Origin: Alistipes sp.
Lineage (GTDB): Bacteria > Bacteroidota > Bacteroidia > Bacteroidales > Rikenellaceae
NCBI GenBank assembly: GCA_017937765.1
Contig: JAGBCY010000013.1
Location: forward strand, 1-64,000
DNA: 64,000 nt
Direction: 5' to 3'
The notes beneath the pieces are model-generated. The model was not told the origin of the DNA and searched no databases. It saw only the letters and a program-made list of their open reading frames with translations. Position numbers and translations under genes: made by a program. Positions 7,916 to 16,817 of the stretch are shown in pieces. How positions within the stretch are numbered: the stretch's first letter is position 1; each line of letters starts with the position of its first letter.

Positions 7916-8821
7916 CTATCGACGGCCCGAGCCCTGTCGGCCACCGAAGCTCTGACCACCGCCCGCGCCACTGCCCGAGCCGGCTCCCGTCTGAGCCGAG
8001 AAGTTAAACTCGTCGAGTCGCTTCTCCTTCTTGGGACGCACCACAAACCACTCGTCGAAGCCGCGCTTGTTGAAACGCCAGCCCACCGTGAGCATCACGT
8101 TGATGTTGTCCAATGGTGAGCGCAACGGCGAGTAGTAAAACGGATTCTCGCGGCCATCCGTCGAGCCCGAGTAGTACTTGTTTCGGTTTTTGAGGATGTC
8201 GGAGTATCCGAAGTTGTACTTCGCCTTGAAACCTATCTCCACCTGATTCAGCAGCACCGCGAAGCCGGCACCTCCCGAGAGTCCGTAGCCGAAGCGGTTG
8301 TCGCGCGGAACCTTCCACTCGTACTTACCCGCAGGGTAGCGGTCGTTCTCGTAGCTGTAATGCGATGATACGTTGAACGATAGCACGAAGGCCGCCTCGA
8401 TAAATATCCTCAGCCTCTTCTTCGCGGCATAGACGTGGGGCTGCCATACGAGCGGCAGCATCACCGTGTTGACCTTGCGATTGTAAAACTGGTAGTGACG
8501 CACCTCCTTCTTGTCGCCATTGGGCATATCCACATACTCCGAGGTGTAGGTGTATCCCAAGTTGAAGCCGCGCTCGAGGTACTCGAGGTCGACGCCCACA
8601 GCACCCACGAAGCGGGGCTTGTCGCTATAAAAACGCCACGATAGGCCGAATGTCTCCGAGCCCCACATCCACTTCGTCTCCTCCGAGGGGTAGAAGCGTG
8701 CCGTGGCTACGCCCGTACCGCCGGTGAGTGTGAGTGTGTGCTGTGCCACCACCCTCGAGGGTAGTGCCACGATAAATAGTATTGCCACCGTGGCTATCAG
8801 CCACTTATATCCTCTACTCAT
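7916..8821 (-). CDS. Outer-membrane beta-barrel protein with Gly/Arg-rich tail
   Basis: A 301-residue protein: a signal peptide (about 1-26, ending VVAQ), then alternating beta strands typical of the small PorT/OmpW-like beta-barrel families (about 30-255). The last 30 residues are a low-complexity Gly/Ser/Arg tail ending in QSFGGRQGSGRR. The preceding gene, 5 bp upstream, also ends in a Gly-rich tail closing with QSFGR. This suggests the two tails are related and the proteins may act together. No specific function can be assigned. Confidence 0.7.
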   Translation of the reverse strand: MSRGYKWLIATVAILFIVALPSRVVAQHTLTLTGGTGVATARFYPSEETKWMWGSETFGLSWRFYSDKPRFVGAVGVDLEYLERGFNLGYTYTSEYVDMPNGDKKEVRHYQFYNRKVNTVMLPLVWQPHVYAAKKRLRIFIEAAFVLSFNVSSHYSYENDRYPAGKYEWKVPRDNRFGYGLSGGAGFAVLLNQVEIGFKAKYNFGYSDILKNRNKYYSGSTDGRENPFYYSPLRSPLDNINVMLTVGWRFNKRGFDEWFVVRPKKEKRLDEFNFSAQTGAGSGSGAGGGQSFGGRQGSGRR

Positions 8822-8826
8822 AGCCG

Positions 8827-10947
8827 CTATCTTCCAAATGATTGATTACCGTTAAGACCGCCTGTCGAGCGACCTCCGCCGCCCATACCGCCGCCCATAC
8901 CGCCGAGACCACTGCCTCCGCCCATACCGCCGAGACCGCCAAAGCCCATTCCCGACTGGCCGTTGTTCTTGTTGGCCTCCTCCTTGCGCTTCTTGGCCAT
9001 CTCCTCGGCGAGCTTCTTCAGACGCTCATCCTCACGGTCGTTGAGCATCTTGATCACCGACTCCATAGTTACCGGTGCGAAGAGCTGGTCCATATCTACC
9101 TCGAGGTCGAACTCCCAGTTCTCCTTCGTGGTAAGTGTCTCCAGCCCATCCTCGTTCTTGAATATCTCCGTGCGCTCGGGCTGGCGCATAAGCACCATAT
9201 CGCCCGTGTCCCACTTGCCATTGCCGTTCATATCCTCCACGACGCGGAGCATCACGTCGCCCGGCGACACGAACTCCATAGTGTACTTGCCGGGAGTGAC
9301 GTTGCGGATCTCCTTCTGGGTCTTACCCTGAGCATTGGTAAGCTGAAGGATGTAGCGCGCCTTCGGATGTGTGCTCTTGACGTCGATGTTCACTATGGCG
9401 AACTTCTCGGGGTCGGCACCCGTGTACGAGCACTTGATGGTGTCGTTCTGCTCCTGCGCGATGTTGGCAAAGACGCCCGCAGGCATCATCAACTCATACT
9501 TGGCCTTCGGCTGCCAGTCTGCACGCAACTGATACTTACGGCGATTAATCGTATCCTGCACGAAGTGGAACTCCACGCTCTGGGGCTCGGTGATCTCCTC
9601 GGTTGTCATCGTGAGTGATATGGCCGTCGAGTCGAACTTCGTGAGCGGGTAGTCGAACTCGAGGTCGACGTGCTTATCCTTGTGGAAGTCGCCCGTTGTG
9701 GGGATGTTGAGCTTGAAGGGGTTTGGCTTCTCGGGCTCTACCCACTCCTCTCCTGCCTTCTCGGCCTTCTCGCGCTCCTTCTCGAGTTTCTCACGCTCCT
9801 CGCGCTCCTCCTTTGTCTCGACCTTCACCCACGCCAAGCGTAGCTTATCGGTAGACTCCACGAGCGCGTTCACCGAGTCGTGCTTCATATATGTGATTGT
9901 ACCCTTGATGGTGTCGGGCAGCTCCTCGGGAGCCATATCGAACCACAAGGCCACGGTATCCTGATTCGCATTCTGCGGGTCGTAGACAACCTTGTCCGCT
10001 GGTATCGAGTCGAAGATGATGCTTCGCACCTCGGGGTTGGGGGCACCGAAGTAGAGCATCGCCTTGTGACGGTTCAGACGCTCCTGGCCGCTGAGCGTAT
10101 GGCGCGCGAACTTACGATCCATAAACATACGGAAGTAGAGCTGCGGCTCGGCCGAGGGGTAGTGGCGCAACGAGTCGAACCAGATGGTAAACCCGGGCAT
10201 CGTCGAGGGGTTGTACACCGTGTCGAGGAAGCCGATCTGATCGACCGACGGCTCATACTCCATATTGTTGTTCGTATCCTCGAAGGCGTAGATACGGTAG
10301 TTCACGGGCTTGAGGTTCTGGGCGATGAAGATGCCGTTCTTCTCGGCGCGGGCGATAACCTGCGGCTTGTACTTAAACATCGTTGAGTCCCACTCCGTGG
10401 GCGTCTCCACCGAGTCGGCGATGTAGAAGTAGATGAACGACTTGCTCACCGAGTCGGCCTTGTACGAGTCGGCCGTGTAGCCCGACATATACATCGAGTC
10501 GATCTCGGGGCCTGTCGAGAATACGTAGCGCATCGAATGCAGCGGGTTCGACTCGTTGTTATCCTGTATAGACGATCCGAAGTTTATGGCGTAGGTGGTA
10601 TTCGGGCGCAGCGTGTCCTTGATCGTAACCACGATACCGCGACCACGGCGCACCACCGAGGGCTTCTTCTTCATTGCGGGCGAGGTGTAGAGCTCCTTCT
10701 GCTGATCCTTGATTTGGACAAACTCGTTGAACTCGACATATATCTTCGGCGGGTGGAGCGTGTCGATGTTTGTCGTGAAGTTATCGGGGTTCATATAGAC
10801 GATTACCGGCGGCAGCGTATCCTTAGGACCTCCCGTCGGTGTCATTGTCGAGGCGCACTTGGTCAGAAGTGCCGCTCCGAAGAGTAGCACTATCGCTACC
10901 GATAGTGTCGTCGTTATGCTTTTTGCGATGCTTTTTCCGTTTCTCAT
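8827..10947 (-). CDS. Ig-like (Big_5) domain lipoprotein with Gly-rich C terminus
   Basis: A 706-residue predicted lipoprotein (lipobox LLTKC near residue 30). The segment after the Cys, 'TPTGGPKDTLPPVIV', is a hallmark of a Bacteroidetes family with an N-terminal SbsA-like Ig domain (Big_5, about 38-140). Middle regions contain further beta domains. A charged stretch rich in Glu, Lys and Arg (about 380-410, 'KEEREEREKLEKERE') is probably helical. The C-terminal 45 residues are almost only Gly, Met, Ser and Leu (GGMGGGSG-type), ending in QSFGR. It lies 5 bp from the beta-barrel gene at 7916-8821. Function unknown; a surface or periplasmic role is inferred. Confidence 0.75.
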   Translation of the reverse strand: MRNGKSIAKSITTTLSVAIVLLFGAALLTKCASTMTPTGGPKDTLPPVIVYMNPDNFTTNIDTLHPPKIYVEFNEFVQIKDQQKELYTSPAMKKKPSVVRRGRGIVVTIKDTLRPNTTYAINFGSSIQDNNESNPLHSMRYVFSTGPEIDSMYMSGYTADSYKADSVSKSFIYFYIADSVETPTEWDSTMFKYKPQVIARAEKNGIFIAQNLKPVNYRIYAFEDTNNNMEYEPSVDQIGFLDTVYNPSTMPGFTIWFDSLRHYPSAEPQLYFRMFMDRKFARHTLSGQERLNRHKAMLYFGAPNPEVRSIIFDSIPADKVVYDPQNANQDTVALWFDMAPEELPDTIKGTITYMKHDSVNALVESTDKLRLAWVKVETKEEREEREKLEKEREKAEKAGEEWVEPEKPNPFKLNIPTTGDFHKDKHVDLEFDYPLTKFDSTAISLTMTTEEITEPQSVEFHFVQDTINRRKYQLRADWQPKAKYELMMPAGVFANIAQEQNDTIKCSYTGADPEKFAIVNIDVKSTHPKARYILQLTNAQGKTQKEIRNVTPGKYTMEFVSPGDVMLRVVEDMNGNGKWDTGDMVLMRQPERTEIFKNEDGLETLTTKENWEFDLEVDMDQLFAPVTMESVIKMLNDREDERLKKLAEEMAKKRKEEANKNNGQSGMGFGGLGGMGGGSGLGGMGGGMGGGGRSTGGLNGNQSFGR

Positions 10948-10979
10948 TGCTATCTGGTTCGTTCCTAATGTTTTAGGCG

Positions 10980-11582
10980 TTATGCTTCGGGCTCAGTCTC
11001 AGTGCCATCAGTCTCCGTGCCATCAGTCTCCGTGCCATCCTCGGGGTCGGGTTCGGGCTCCTGCGGGACGAGGGGCTCGCGAGCCTCCTCGGGGAATGGG
11101 TTTACCGTGGTCCAGCCGTTGGCACTTCCCGAGGGTCGCCAAGCGTAGAGGTGCAGATGGGTGTTCATCGTAGGCAGGTTCATCGGCGTCTCGTAGAAGC
11201 GCGTGGCGTATATCTTGTTTGTCTTGTCGACGACGACCATAAAGGTGAAATGCGTCCATAGCTCGAAGGTGAGCTGGAACTCAGCCTCGGGGTCGTACAC
11301 ACCGATAATCTCGGGCTCAGTGAGCTGCTCGGCAGGGCGGTCGACGTTGGTAATGCAGCGTGCGAGGGCATCCTCCCACGACGAAACCTCCCAGTTGCTA
11401 CCCTTCGGCACCTTGAACGCATAAGCATCAATGTCCGACGTGGTCTTGAGGATGGGGTCCTCGGCGACGTTTTGCGAGTATAGTGCTATGCACATCCTCG
11501 TGCCTTGCTTCTCATCCTTGAAGCAGCCCGCACACAGTGCGATTGCTGCGATGAATGTTAATATTTGTGTTACTCTCTTCAT
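10980..11582 (-). CDS. Lipoprotein of unknown function with a Thr/Glu/Asp repeat tail
   Basis: A 200-residue predicted lipoprotein. The ATG at 11582 is chosen because it opens a normal signal peptide with the lipobox LCAGC; upstream in-frame codons overlap folK. The middle shows beta structure ('FELWTHFTFMVVVDK'). The C terminus is a Pro/Glu-rich segment followed by a tandem pentapeptide DGTET (three copies, last one degenerate), encoded by a 15-bp DNA repeat at about 10990-11035. It sits 10 bp after folK and 32 bp before the Big_5 lipoprotein gene. I do not recognise the family. Confidence 0.6.
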   Translation of the reverse strand: MKRVTQILTFIAAIALCAGCFKDEKQGTRMCIALYSQNVAEDPILKTTSDIDAYAFKVPKGSNWEVSSWEDALARCITNVDRPAEQLTEPEIIGVYDPEAEFQLTFELWTHFTFMVVVDKTNKIYATRFYETPMNLPTMNTHLHLYAWRPSGSANGWTTVNPFPEEAREPLVPQEPEPDPEDGTETDGTETDGTETEPEA

Positions 11583-11592
11583 AATCAATGTG

Positions 11593-12108
11593 TTAATCTT
11601 CGAGGCTTCGGAGCATCTCCTGCGGTGTTTGCTCGAGTGCCGGGTGACGGAAGTCGGGCACCACCTCTGCCACGGGGCGCAGGGCATAACCACGCTCGGC
11701 GAGGAAGTGGTAGGGTATGGTGAGCCTCTGGTCATCAAACGTCTCCGTGCCGTAGAAAATTATGTCTATGTCTATCGGACGCGAGGCATAACGCTCACCC
11801 GTAGCCTCACGCACGGCAAGCTCGTCGCCACGGTCGCGTCCCAGCATCGCCTCGATAAGGTTTATGCGGCGCAGCACCTCGTAGGCATCAAGCCCCGTTC
11901 GTAGCACTGCCGCGCGGTTCACAAACTCGCGATCCGACGTAAAGCCGTAGGCCTCGCTACGATACTCCTCCGAGACGCGCTCTACGCGACCCACGCTCGC
12001 TGCCACGATCTCTATCGCCTCGTCCACGATGCGCTCTGCCGCCACGTCGTTCGAGCCAAAGAGCAGCACAACCTCCCTCTCTCCGCGTTTATCGCTCCAG
12101 CCTATCAT
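11593..12108 (-). CDS. folK: HPPK (6-hydroxymethyl-7,8-dihydropterin pyrophosphokinase)
   Basis: A 171-residue protein with the HPPK signature 'RPIDIDIIFYG' (usual form R-x-x-D-x-D-I-L), preceded by the 'NRAAVLRTGLDAYEVLRRINLIEAMLGR' region seen in the family. The enzyme transfers pyrophosphate from ATP to 6-hydroxymethyl-dihydropterin in folate synthesis. It overlaps the stop of holB by 4 nt (ATGA), indicating coupled translation. Confidence 0.92.
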   Translation of the reverse strand: MIGWSDKRGEREVVLLFGSNDVAAERIVDEAIEIVAASVGRVERVSEEYRSEAYGFTSDREFVNRAAVLRTGLDAYEVLRRINLIEAMLGRDRGDELAVREATGERYASRPIDIDIIFYGTETFDDQRLTIPYHFLAERGYALRPVAEVVPDFRHPALEQTPQEMLRSLED

Positions 12109-13253
12109 CGTTGCAATCGGTTTATCTGCTTCGACACGGCGAGTGCGAAGTGTGTGAATACAATGCGAGGCGAGCCGTTCTGCATAATCTGCAGCATCGC
12201 GCGCTCGATCTCATCGACCAGGATCTCGATATTTTGGTTGCCGATATAGGGAGCGAAGTTACGGCAGAACTTCTCCTCCTCGCCCCAGAGGTAGCTTATC
12301 GAGCCGAGGCCGGCGTGTATCATATAGCTCTCGCGCAGGAGACGCACGGCGTGGAGGAAGAACTGTCGCTGTGCCTCACGCGTGAGGGTTGTCATATCGT
12401 CGGCCCACTCGAAGAGCTCAAGGTGTTTATCGTTGTATCCGAGGCGCATAAGGCGCGTGAAGAGCTCGAACGACTGCGCACGCATCTCGTCCGTCTCACC
12501 GCGCATAAGCTCGCGGAGTTCTATTATCGAGCCGCCAGCAAGGCGTGCCATATTACGAGCCTCGGCCTCGCCCTTACCCGCTGCGATGGCTATGCGCTCG
12601 AGCGTCGCGACATCGATGCGTCCCACCGACACCTCCTGCGTGCGCGACGTGATGGTCTGAAGCAGTAGCTCGGGGTGCTCCGAGACGAGGATAAAGAGCG
12701 TCCCATCCCACGGCTCCTCCAATATTTTGAGAATCTTATTCGCTGCCTCCTGATTCATCGCCTCGGGCAGCCAGATGATCATCGCCTTGAACGTCGACGA
12801 GAAACTCTTGAATTGCAGCTTGCGGATTATCTCCTCCGACTCTTTGGCCGTGATGAGTCCCTTCATCGTCTTGCCGAGGTCGAGCATCGAGTACCACTCG
12901 TCGGCCGAGAAGATGCCCTCCTTCTCGCGCCATATCTCGCGCCACTTGTCGAGGAAGAGGTCGCTTACTACTGCCTCGTTGCTCTTCTTCTCGCGCTTGT
13001 TTACGGGGAATACCCAATGCAGGTCGGGGTGCGCAAGGTCCGAAATCTGTCGGCACGAGGGGCACTCACCGCACGAGTCGCCAGCGTGGCGGTTGGGGCA
13101 GAAGAGATATTGCACGTATGCCAACGCTAAGGGTAGCGAGCCGTAGCCCGCCTCTCCGGTGAATAGCTGTGCGTGGCTCACACGCCCAGCATCTACCTGC
13201 TCGGCGAGGCGACGTTTAAGCTCGTCGTGACCTATGATATCTCGGAATCTCAT
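12105..13253 (-). CDS. holB: DNA polymerase III clamp-loader subunit (delta'-type)
   Basis: A 382-residue AAA+ clamp-loader protein. The N terminus (FRDIIGHDELKRRL ... SHAQLFTGEAGYG) resembles DnaX/HolB, with a modified P-loop (GEAGYGS) that lacks the catalytic Lys as expected for delta'. A zinc module (C-x8-C-x2-C-x2-C, around residue 52-66) follows, and then 'LEEPWDGTLFILVSEHPELLLQTITSRTQ'. It acts in loading the beta clamp with the gamma/tau and delta subunits. It has 4-nt overlaps with both the flippase gene upstream and folK downstream. Confidence 0.9.
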   Translation of the reverse strand: MRFRDIIGHDELKRRLAEQVDAGRVSHAQLFTGEAGYGSLPLALAYVQYLFCPNRHAGDSCGECPSCRQISDLAHPDLHWVFPVNKREKKSNEAVVSDLFLDKWREIWREKEGIFSADEWYSMLDLGKTMKGLITAKESEEIIRKLQFKSFSSTFKAMIIWLPEAMNQEAANKILKILEEPWDGTLFILVSEHPELLLQTITSRTQEVSVGRIDVATLERIAIAAGKGEAEARNMARLAGGSIIELRELMRGETDEMRAQSFELFTRLMRLGYNDKHLELFEWADDMTTLTREAQRQFFLHAVRLLRESYMIHAGLGSISYLWGEEEKFCRNFAPYIGNQNIEILVDEIERAMLQIMQNGSPRIVFTHFALAVSKQINRLQR

Positions 13254-14731
13254 CGTATAAACTTTCCTATTGCGGCCTTTACAAGCCCTTTAACATCAAT
13301 CTTTTCGCGCCATACGGCATAGGCTATCGCCGTGCTAAAGAGTAGCACGTTGAGTGCCGTGTGTACGCCGTAGCCTACGCCCGCGAGTGCCCACTCTGAG
13401 GCACCATATATCACCACCGTCACGGCCACATACTCGCCTATGCGCTTGAGGTCGTAGGGTATGGGGTAGTGCTTACGGCAGAGTGTGTAGCTCCACACCA
13501 CCATCGCCGCCTCGGCTGCGAGCCTCACCCACGCCGCTCCGCGGTAGCCCATCGTGGGCACGAGCACGAAGCTCAGGGCTATGGTCACGGCCAGCCCGAG
13601 GAAGGTGATATATGCGGCATACTTCGTCTTCTCCTCCCTCTTGTACCAAAACGAGAGGTTGAACCACACGCCCGCCAAGACGTTCGACGCAAGGACGATG
13701 GGTAGGATGTCGATGCCCTCGCGGAAGTCGCGGCCGACGATAAGGGCAAACACATCGCGGAAGAGCACGATGCCGAGGAAGATGACCATCGAGGCCATAA
13801 TAAAGTACTTCATCGACGCGGCGTTTGCCTCCTTGAACTGCTCTTTCTTGAAGCCCGAGAGGAAGAAGGGCTCGGCCGCCAAGCGATACATCTGTGTGAA
13901 GAGTGTCATCACCACGGCAATCTTCACGATGGCACCATAGACGCCGAGCTCGGCCATCGCCTCGGCCTCACCACCGGGAGCGAGGTACTTGATCATCTGT
14001 CGGTCAATAAACTCGTTTGCCGTGCCGGCAATGCCGCTAATAAGTAGCGGCACGGAGTAGACAAATATGTGCTTAAGCAACGCGCCATCAATGCGCGGCG
14101 TGATGCGGTTTGTCGTAGGAAGCAGAGCTGCGAGCGTCACGACGCTGGCGATAAGGTTTGCCACAAGAACCCAGCCCACGCCGAACTCCGTGGCGTAGAG
14201 TCCTGCGAAGCCAAAGCCTATGGCGAGGCTCACGTTTAACAACACGCTGAGTGCCTTGAGTAGCACGAAGCGCATTGCGCGCCCCTGCTCCCTAAGGCGC
14301 GAGAAGGGTATCATCGTCCAGACGTCGACCATAACGATCGCGGCCACAATCGTCACATACTCGGGATGTGCCACGTAGGCAGTACCCATAGCCCTCGATA
14401 TCGGGGCATTTAGGAGCCATACCACGAGGAAGAATATGACGGCGTTTAGCGACGTCACGCCCCAGGTTGTGGCAAATACCTTGCGCTTGCCGGCGGCTAT
14501 GTCGCCACCCTCCTCCTCAGCTCGCGTGGTGAAGCGGAAGTAGCTCGACTCCATACCCATCGAGAGGAGTACCAGAGCGAAGGGTATCAGGGCATATATG
14601 TCGGTGACGATGCCATACTCACCCTGATCGAAGATTCGGGTGTAGTAGGGTGTAAGCAGATAGTTCAGGAACCTGACGACTATCGTGCTAATACCGTATA
14701 TGGCAGTTTGTTTCGCTAATTTCTCTAACAT
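13250..14731 (-). CDS. Polysaccharide flippase (MOP superfamily)
   Basis: A 493-residue membrane protein with about 12-14 hydrophobic helices, opening with 'LAKQTAIYGISTIVVRFLNYLLTPYYTRIF', typical of Bacteroidetes oligosaccharide flippases (Wzx/MOP). It would move lipid-linked sugars across the inner membrane. The ATG at 14731 is preferred over the upstream one at 14788, which sits at the predicted transcription start and adds an atypical charged N terminus. It is the first gene of the long run ending at 4284 and has its own promoter with an embedded palindrome. Confidence 0.85.
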   Translation of the reverse strand: MLEKLAKQTAIYGISTIVVRFLNYLLTPYYTRIFDQGEYGIVTDIYALIPFALVLLSMGMESSYFRFTTRAEEEGGDIAAGKRKVFATTWGVTSLNAVIFFLVVWLLNAPISRAMGTAYVAHPEYVTIVAAIVMVDVWTMIPFSRLREQGRAMRFVLLKALSVLLNVSLAIGFGFAGLYATEFGVGWVLVANLIASVVTLAALLPTTNRITPRIDGALLKHIFVYSVPLLISGIAGTANEFIDRQMIKYLAPGGEAEAMAELGVYGAIVKIAVVMTLFTQMYRLAAEPFFLSGFKKEQFKEANAASMKYFIMASMVIFLGIVLFRDVFALIVGRDFREGIDILPIVLASNVLAGVWFNLSFWYKREEKTKYAAYITFLGLAVTIALSFVLVPTMGYRGAAWVRLAAEAAMVVWSYTLCRKHYPIPYDLKRIGEYVAVTVVIYGASEWALAGVGYGVHTALNVLLFSTAIAYAVWREKIDVKGLVKAAIGKFIR

Positions 14732-14795
14732 AATCCTTCGTCGTGCGGGGTCAATCAAGGGAGTATTTGCACCTTTACCTATACGCACAACGCGA

Positions 14796-14827
14796 CAAAG
14801 TTAGTATAAATATACTAAAACAACAAA
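14796..14827 (-). promoter_or_regulatory. Flippase operon promoter with a palindrome in its spacer
   Basis: On the minus strand TTTG (14824-14827) precedes TAACTTTG (14796-14803) by 20 nt, a good Bacteroidetes promoter. The spacer and the first bases of the -7 box are occupied by a perfect palindrome TTAGTATA-AA-TATACTAA (14801-14818), which could be an operator. The -33 box lies within the terminator of the upstream aminotransferase gene. Confidence 0.7.
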
Positions 14828-14863
14828 AAAACAGCGCGGTGACAGCTGTTTTTTTGTTGTTTT
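14817..14863 (-). terminator. Terminator between the aminotransferase and flippase genes
   Basis: A 19-bp perfect inverted repeat (14817-14835 with 14845-14863, 9-nt loop) is made of an A/C-rich and a T/G-rich arm, so both strands end in T-rich runs. It begins 25 bp past the aminotransferase stop and ends that transcript. Confidence 0.85.
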
Positions 14864-14887
14864 ATTGGTTTGCGGAGCAATTCTACT

Positions 14888-16081
14888 TTACAACCTATCT
14901 AACGCGTGGGCAATAATCGCGCAGCACTCCTCGATTTCGGACTCCGAAATCGTTAGCGGCGGAGAGATGCGGAACGCCGTGTCGCAGTACAAGAACCAGT
15001 CGCTCATAATGCCCTCCTCCTTGAAGATCTCCATCAAGCGATAGAGGTAGTCCGACGAGCCGAGCTCCACGGCAAGTAAAAGTCCCGAGCGACGAATCTC
15101 CTTGACTTTGGGATGTCGCGATACGCGCTCCTCAAACATTGCGCCTTTACGCTCGACGCTCTCAACGATATTGTTATCAATGAGGTAGTTGAGTGCGGCA
15201 AGACCCGCGGCACAACATACGGGGTGGCCGCCAAAAGTAGTGATATGTCCGAGGCAAGGGTTATGGGTAAAACTGTCTAAAATTTGCCTATTTGCCGCTA
15301 CGCCTCCGAGCGGCATTCCACCGCCAAAAGCCTTAGCCAAGCAGACAATATCGGGCGTGATGCCGTACTTCGTTGCGGCGAACATCTCGCCCGTACGCCC
15401 CATACCAGTCTGTATCTCGTCGAAGATAAGCAACGCGCCCACCTCCGTGCATCGAGCCCTCAGCGCGCGCAGCCACTCCACGTCGGGAAGTCTCACGCCA
15501 GCTTCGCCCTGCACTACCTCGCAGAGCACGCCAGCGGTACGCTCGGTTATCTCCTCGAGGTCGTCGAATGAGTTGAAATTGATGGACTTAACATCTGGAA
15601 GCAGGGGGCGAAACTCGGCCTTCCACTCCTCGCCCTCGGGCGCGCCCATCATCGACATCGCTCCGTGTGTCGAACCGTGGTAGGCGCGACGCATCGAGAT
15701 AAGCTCCGTGCGACCCGTATATCGCTTCGCGAGCTTCAGTGCCACCTCCACGGCCTCGGCTCCCGAGTTCACGAAGTAGATGCAATCCAATTCGCCGGGC
15801 AGTAGCTCGGCTATGCGGCGTGCATACTCCACTTGAGGTCGTTCGACCATCTCGCCATAGACCATAACGTGCATATAATCAGCTGCTTGCTTCTGCACGG
15901 CACGCACAACCTCGGGGTTGCCGTGACCCACGTTACTCACCGATACTCCAGCTACGAGGTCGAAGTATCGCTTGCCCTCGGGTGTATAGAAAAACGAGCC
16001 CTCGGCGCGCTCCACCTCGATCATCATTGGCGACGGCGAGGTCTGGCCCACGTGCTCCAAAAACTGCTTGCGTAATATCAT
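14888..16081 (-). CDS. Class-III PLP-dependent aminotransferase
   Basis: A 397-residue aminotransferase of the ornithine/acetylornithine type. Visible signatures are 'FVNSGAEAVEVALKLA' (PLP phosphate binding), 'LLIFDEIQTGMGRTG' (Asp binding the pyridine nitrogen), and 'CLAKAFGGGMPLGG' with the Schiff-base Lys. Length is normal and the protein is cytoplasmic. The substrate is not evident; argD-like genes normally sit with arginine genes, which are absent here. The enzyme follows trmH by 13 bp and closes a cvpA-rsgA-trmH-aminotransferase transcript. Confidence 0.85.
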   Translation of the reverse strand: MILRKQFLEHVGQTSPSPMMIEVERAEGSFFYTPEGKRYFDLVAGVSVSNVGHGNPEVVRAVQKQAADYMHVMVYGEMVERPQVEYARRIAELLPGELDCIYFVNSGAEAVEVALKLAKRYTGRTELISMRRAYHGSTHGAMSMMGAPEGEEWKAEFRPLLPDVKSINFNSFDDLEEITERTAGVLCEVVQGEAGVRLPDVEWLRALRARCTEVGALLIFDEIQTGMGRTGEMFAATKYGITPDIVCLAKAFGGGMPLGGVAANRQILDSFTHNPCLGHITTFGGHPVCCAAGLAALNYLIDNNIVESVERKGAMFEERVSRHPKVKEIRRSGLLLAVELGSSDYLYRLMEIFKEEGIMSDWFLYCDTAFRISPPLTISESEIEECCAIIAHALDRL

Positions 16082-16094
16082 ATTAGTCTGATGC

Positions 16095-16817
16095 TTAGTA
16101 TTCTACGGTTAATTTCCCACTCTTCTCGGCACGGCGTAGTATGCCTTCGAAGTCGCGTACCGAGGACATCGTCCAGCGCGTGAGCAGACGTAGCTTCTCG
16201 GCGTCGGTGAGCTGCCAACAGTCGACCTGCTGGCGTATGCGCTCCGAGAGCATATATATAAGGATGGCGGCTGCGGCTGAGACGTTGAGGCTCTCGACCA
16301 TTCCGCACATCGGGATCATCAGGAAGTCGTCCGCCGCCTCGATTACCTCATCCGATATGCCGGCGTGCTCGGTGCCAAAGACGAGGACAAATTTGCCCTT
16401 CGTGACGTCGAACGTCTCGGGTGTCGCGCTTGAGCGGTGTGGCGTGGTGGCGACGATGCGATAGCCCTCGGCCTTAAGTGCGGCGAGTGCCTCGGTGGTA
16501 GTCTCGTGGTGCTCCACGTCGACCCACTTTTCGGTGCCACGCACGATGTTTACCGAGGGGTCGAACTTGCACCTATCCTCGACCGTGTGTATCTGCTGTA
16601 TGCCGAATGCCTCGCAGTGGCGCATAATGGCACTGGCGTTCTGCGGGTGAAACATATTCTCGGTGAGGATGCGCATATAGTGGGTGCGGCTCTCCACGGT
16701 GCGACGCAACACCTCCTTGCGCTCCTCGGTGAGGAACTGCGTCATATAGTCGAGACGCTCGCGCATCCACTCCTCGCTATGCTCCTCGGTGCGTAGTCTA
16801 CTTGCGATATTTGTCAT
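16095..16817 (-). CDS. trmH: tRNA (Gm18)-2'-O-methyltransferase, SpoU family
   Basis: A 240-residue SPOUT methyltransferase. The three SpoU motifs are visible: 'NMFHPQNASAIMRHCEAFG', 'FVLVFGTEHAGIS' and 'IPMCGMVESLNVSAAAAI'. The N-terminal helical part and C-terminal extension match TrmH, which methylates the ribose of G18 in tRNA. The start overlaps the end of rsgA by 20 nt. Confidence 0.9.
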   Translation of the reverse strand: MTNIASRLRTEEHSEEWMRERLDYMTQFLTEERKEVLRRTVESRTHYMRILTENMFHPQNASAIMRHCEAFGIQQIHTVEDRCKFDPSVNIVRGTEKWVDVEHHETTTEALAALKAEGYRIVATTPHRSSATPETFDVTKGKFVLVFGTEHAGISDEVIEAADDFLMIPMCGMVESLNVSAAAAILIYMLSERIRQQVDCWQLTDAEKLRLLTRWTMSSVRDFEGILRRAEKSGKLTVEY

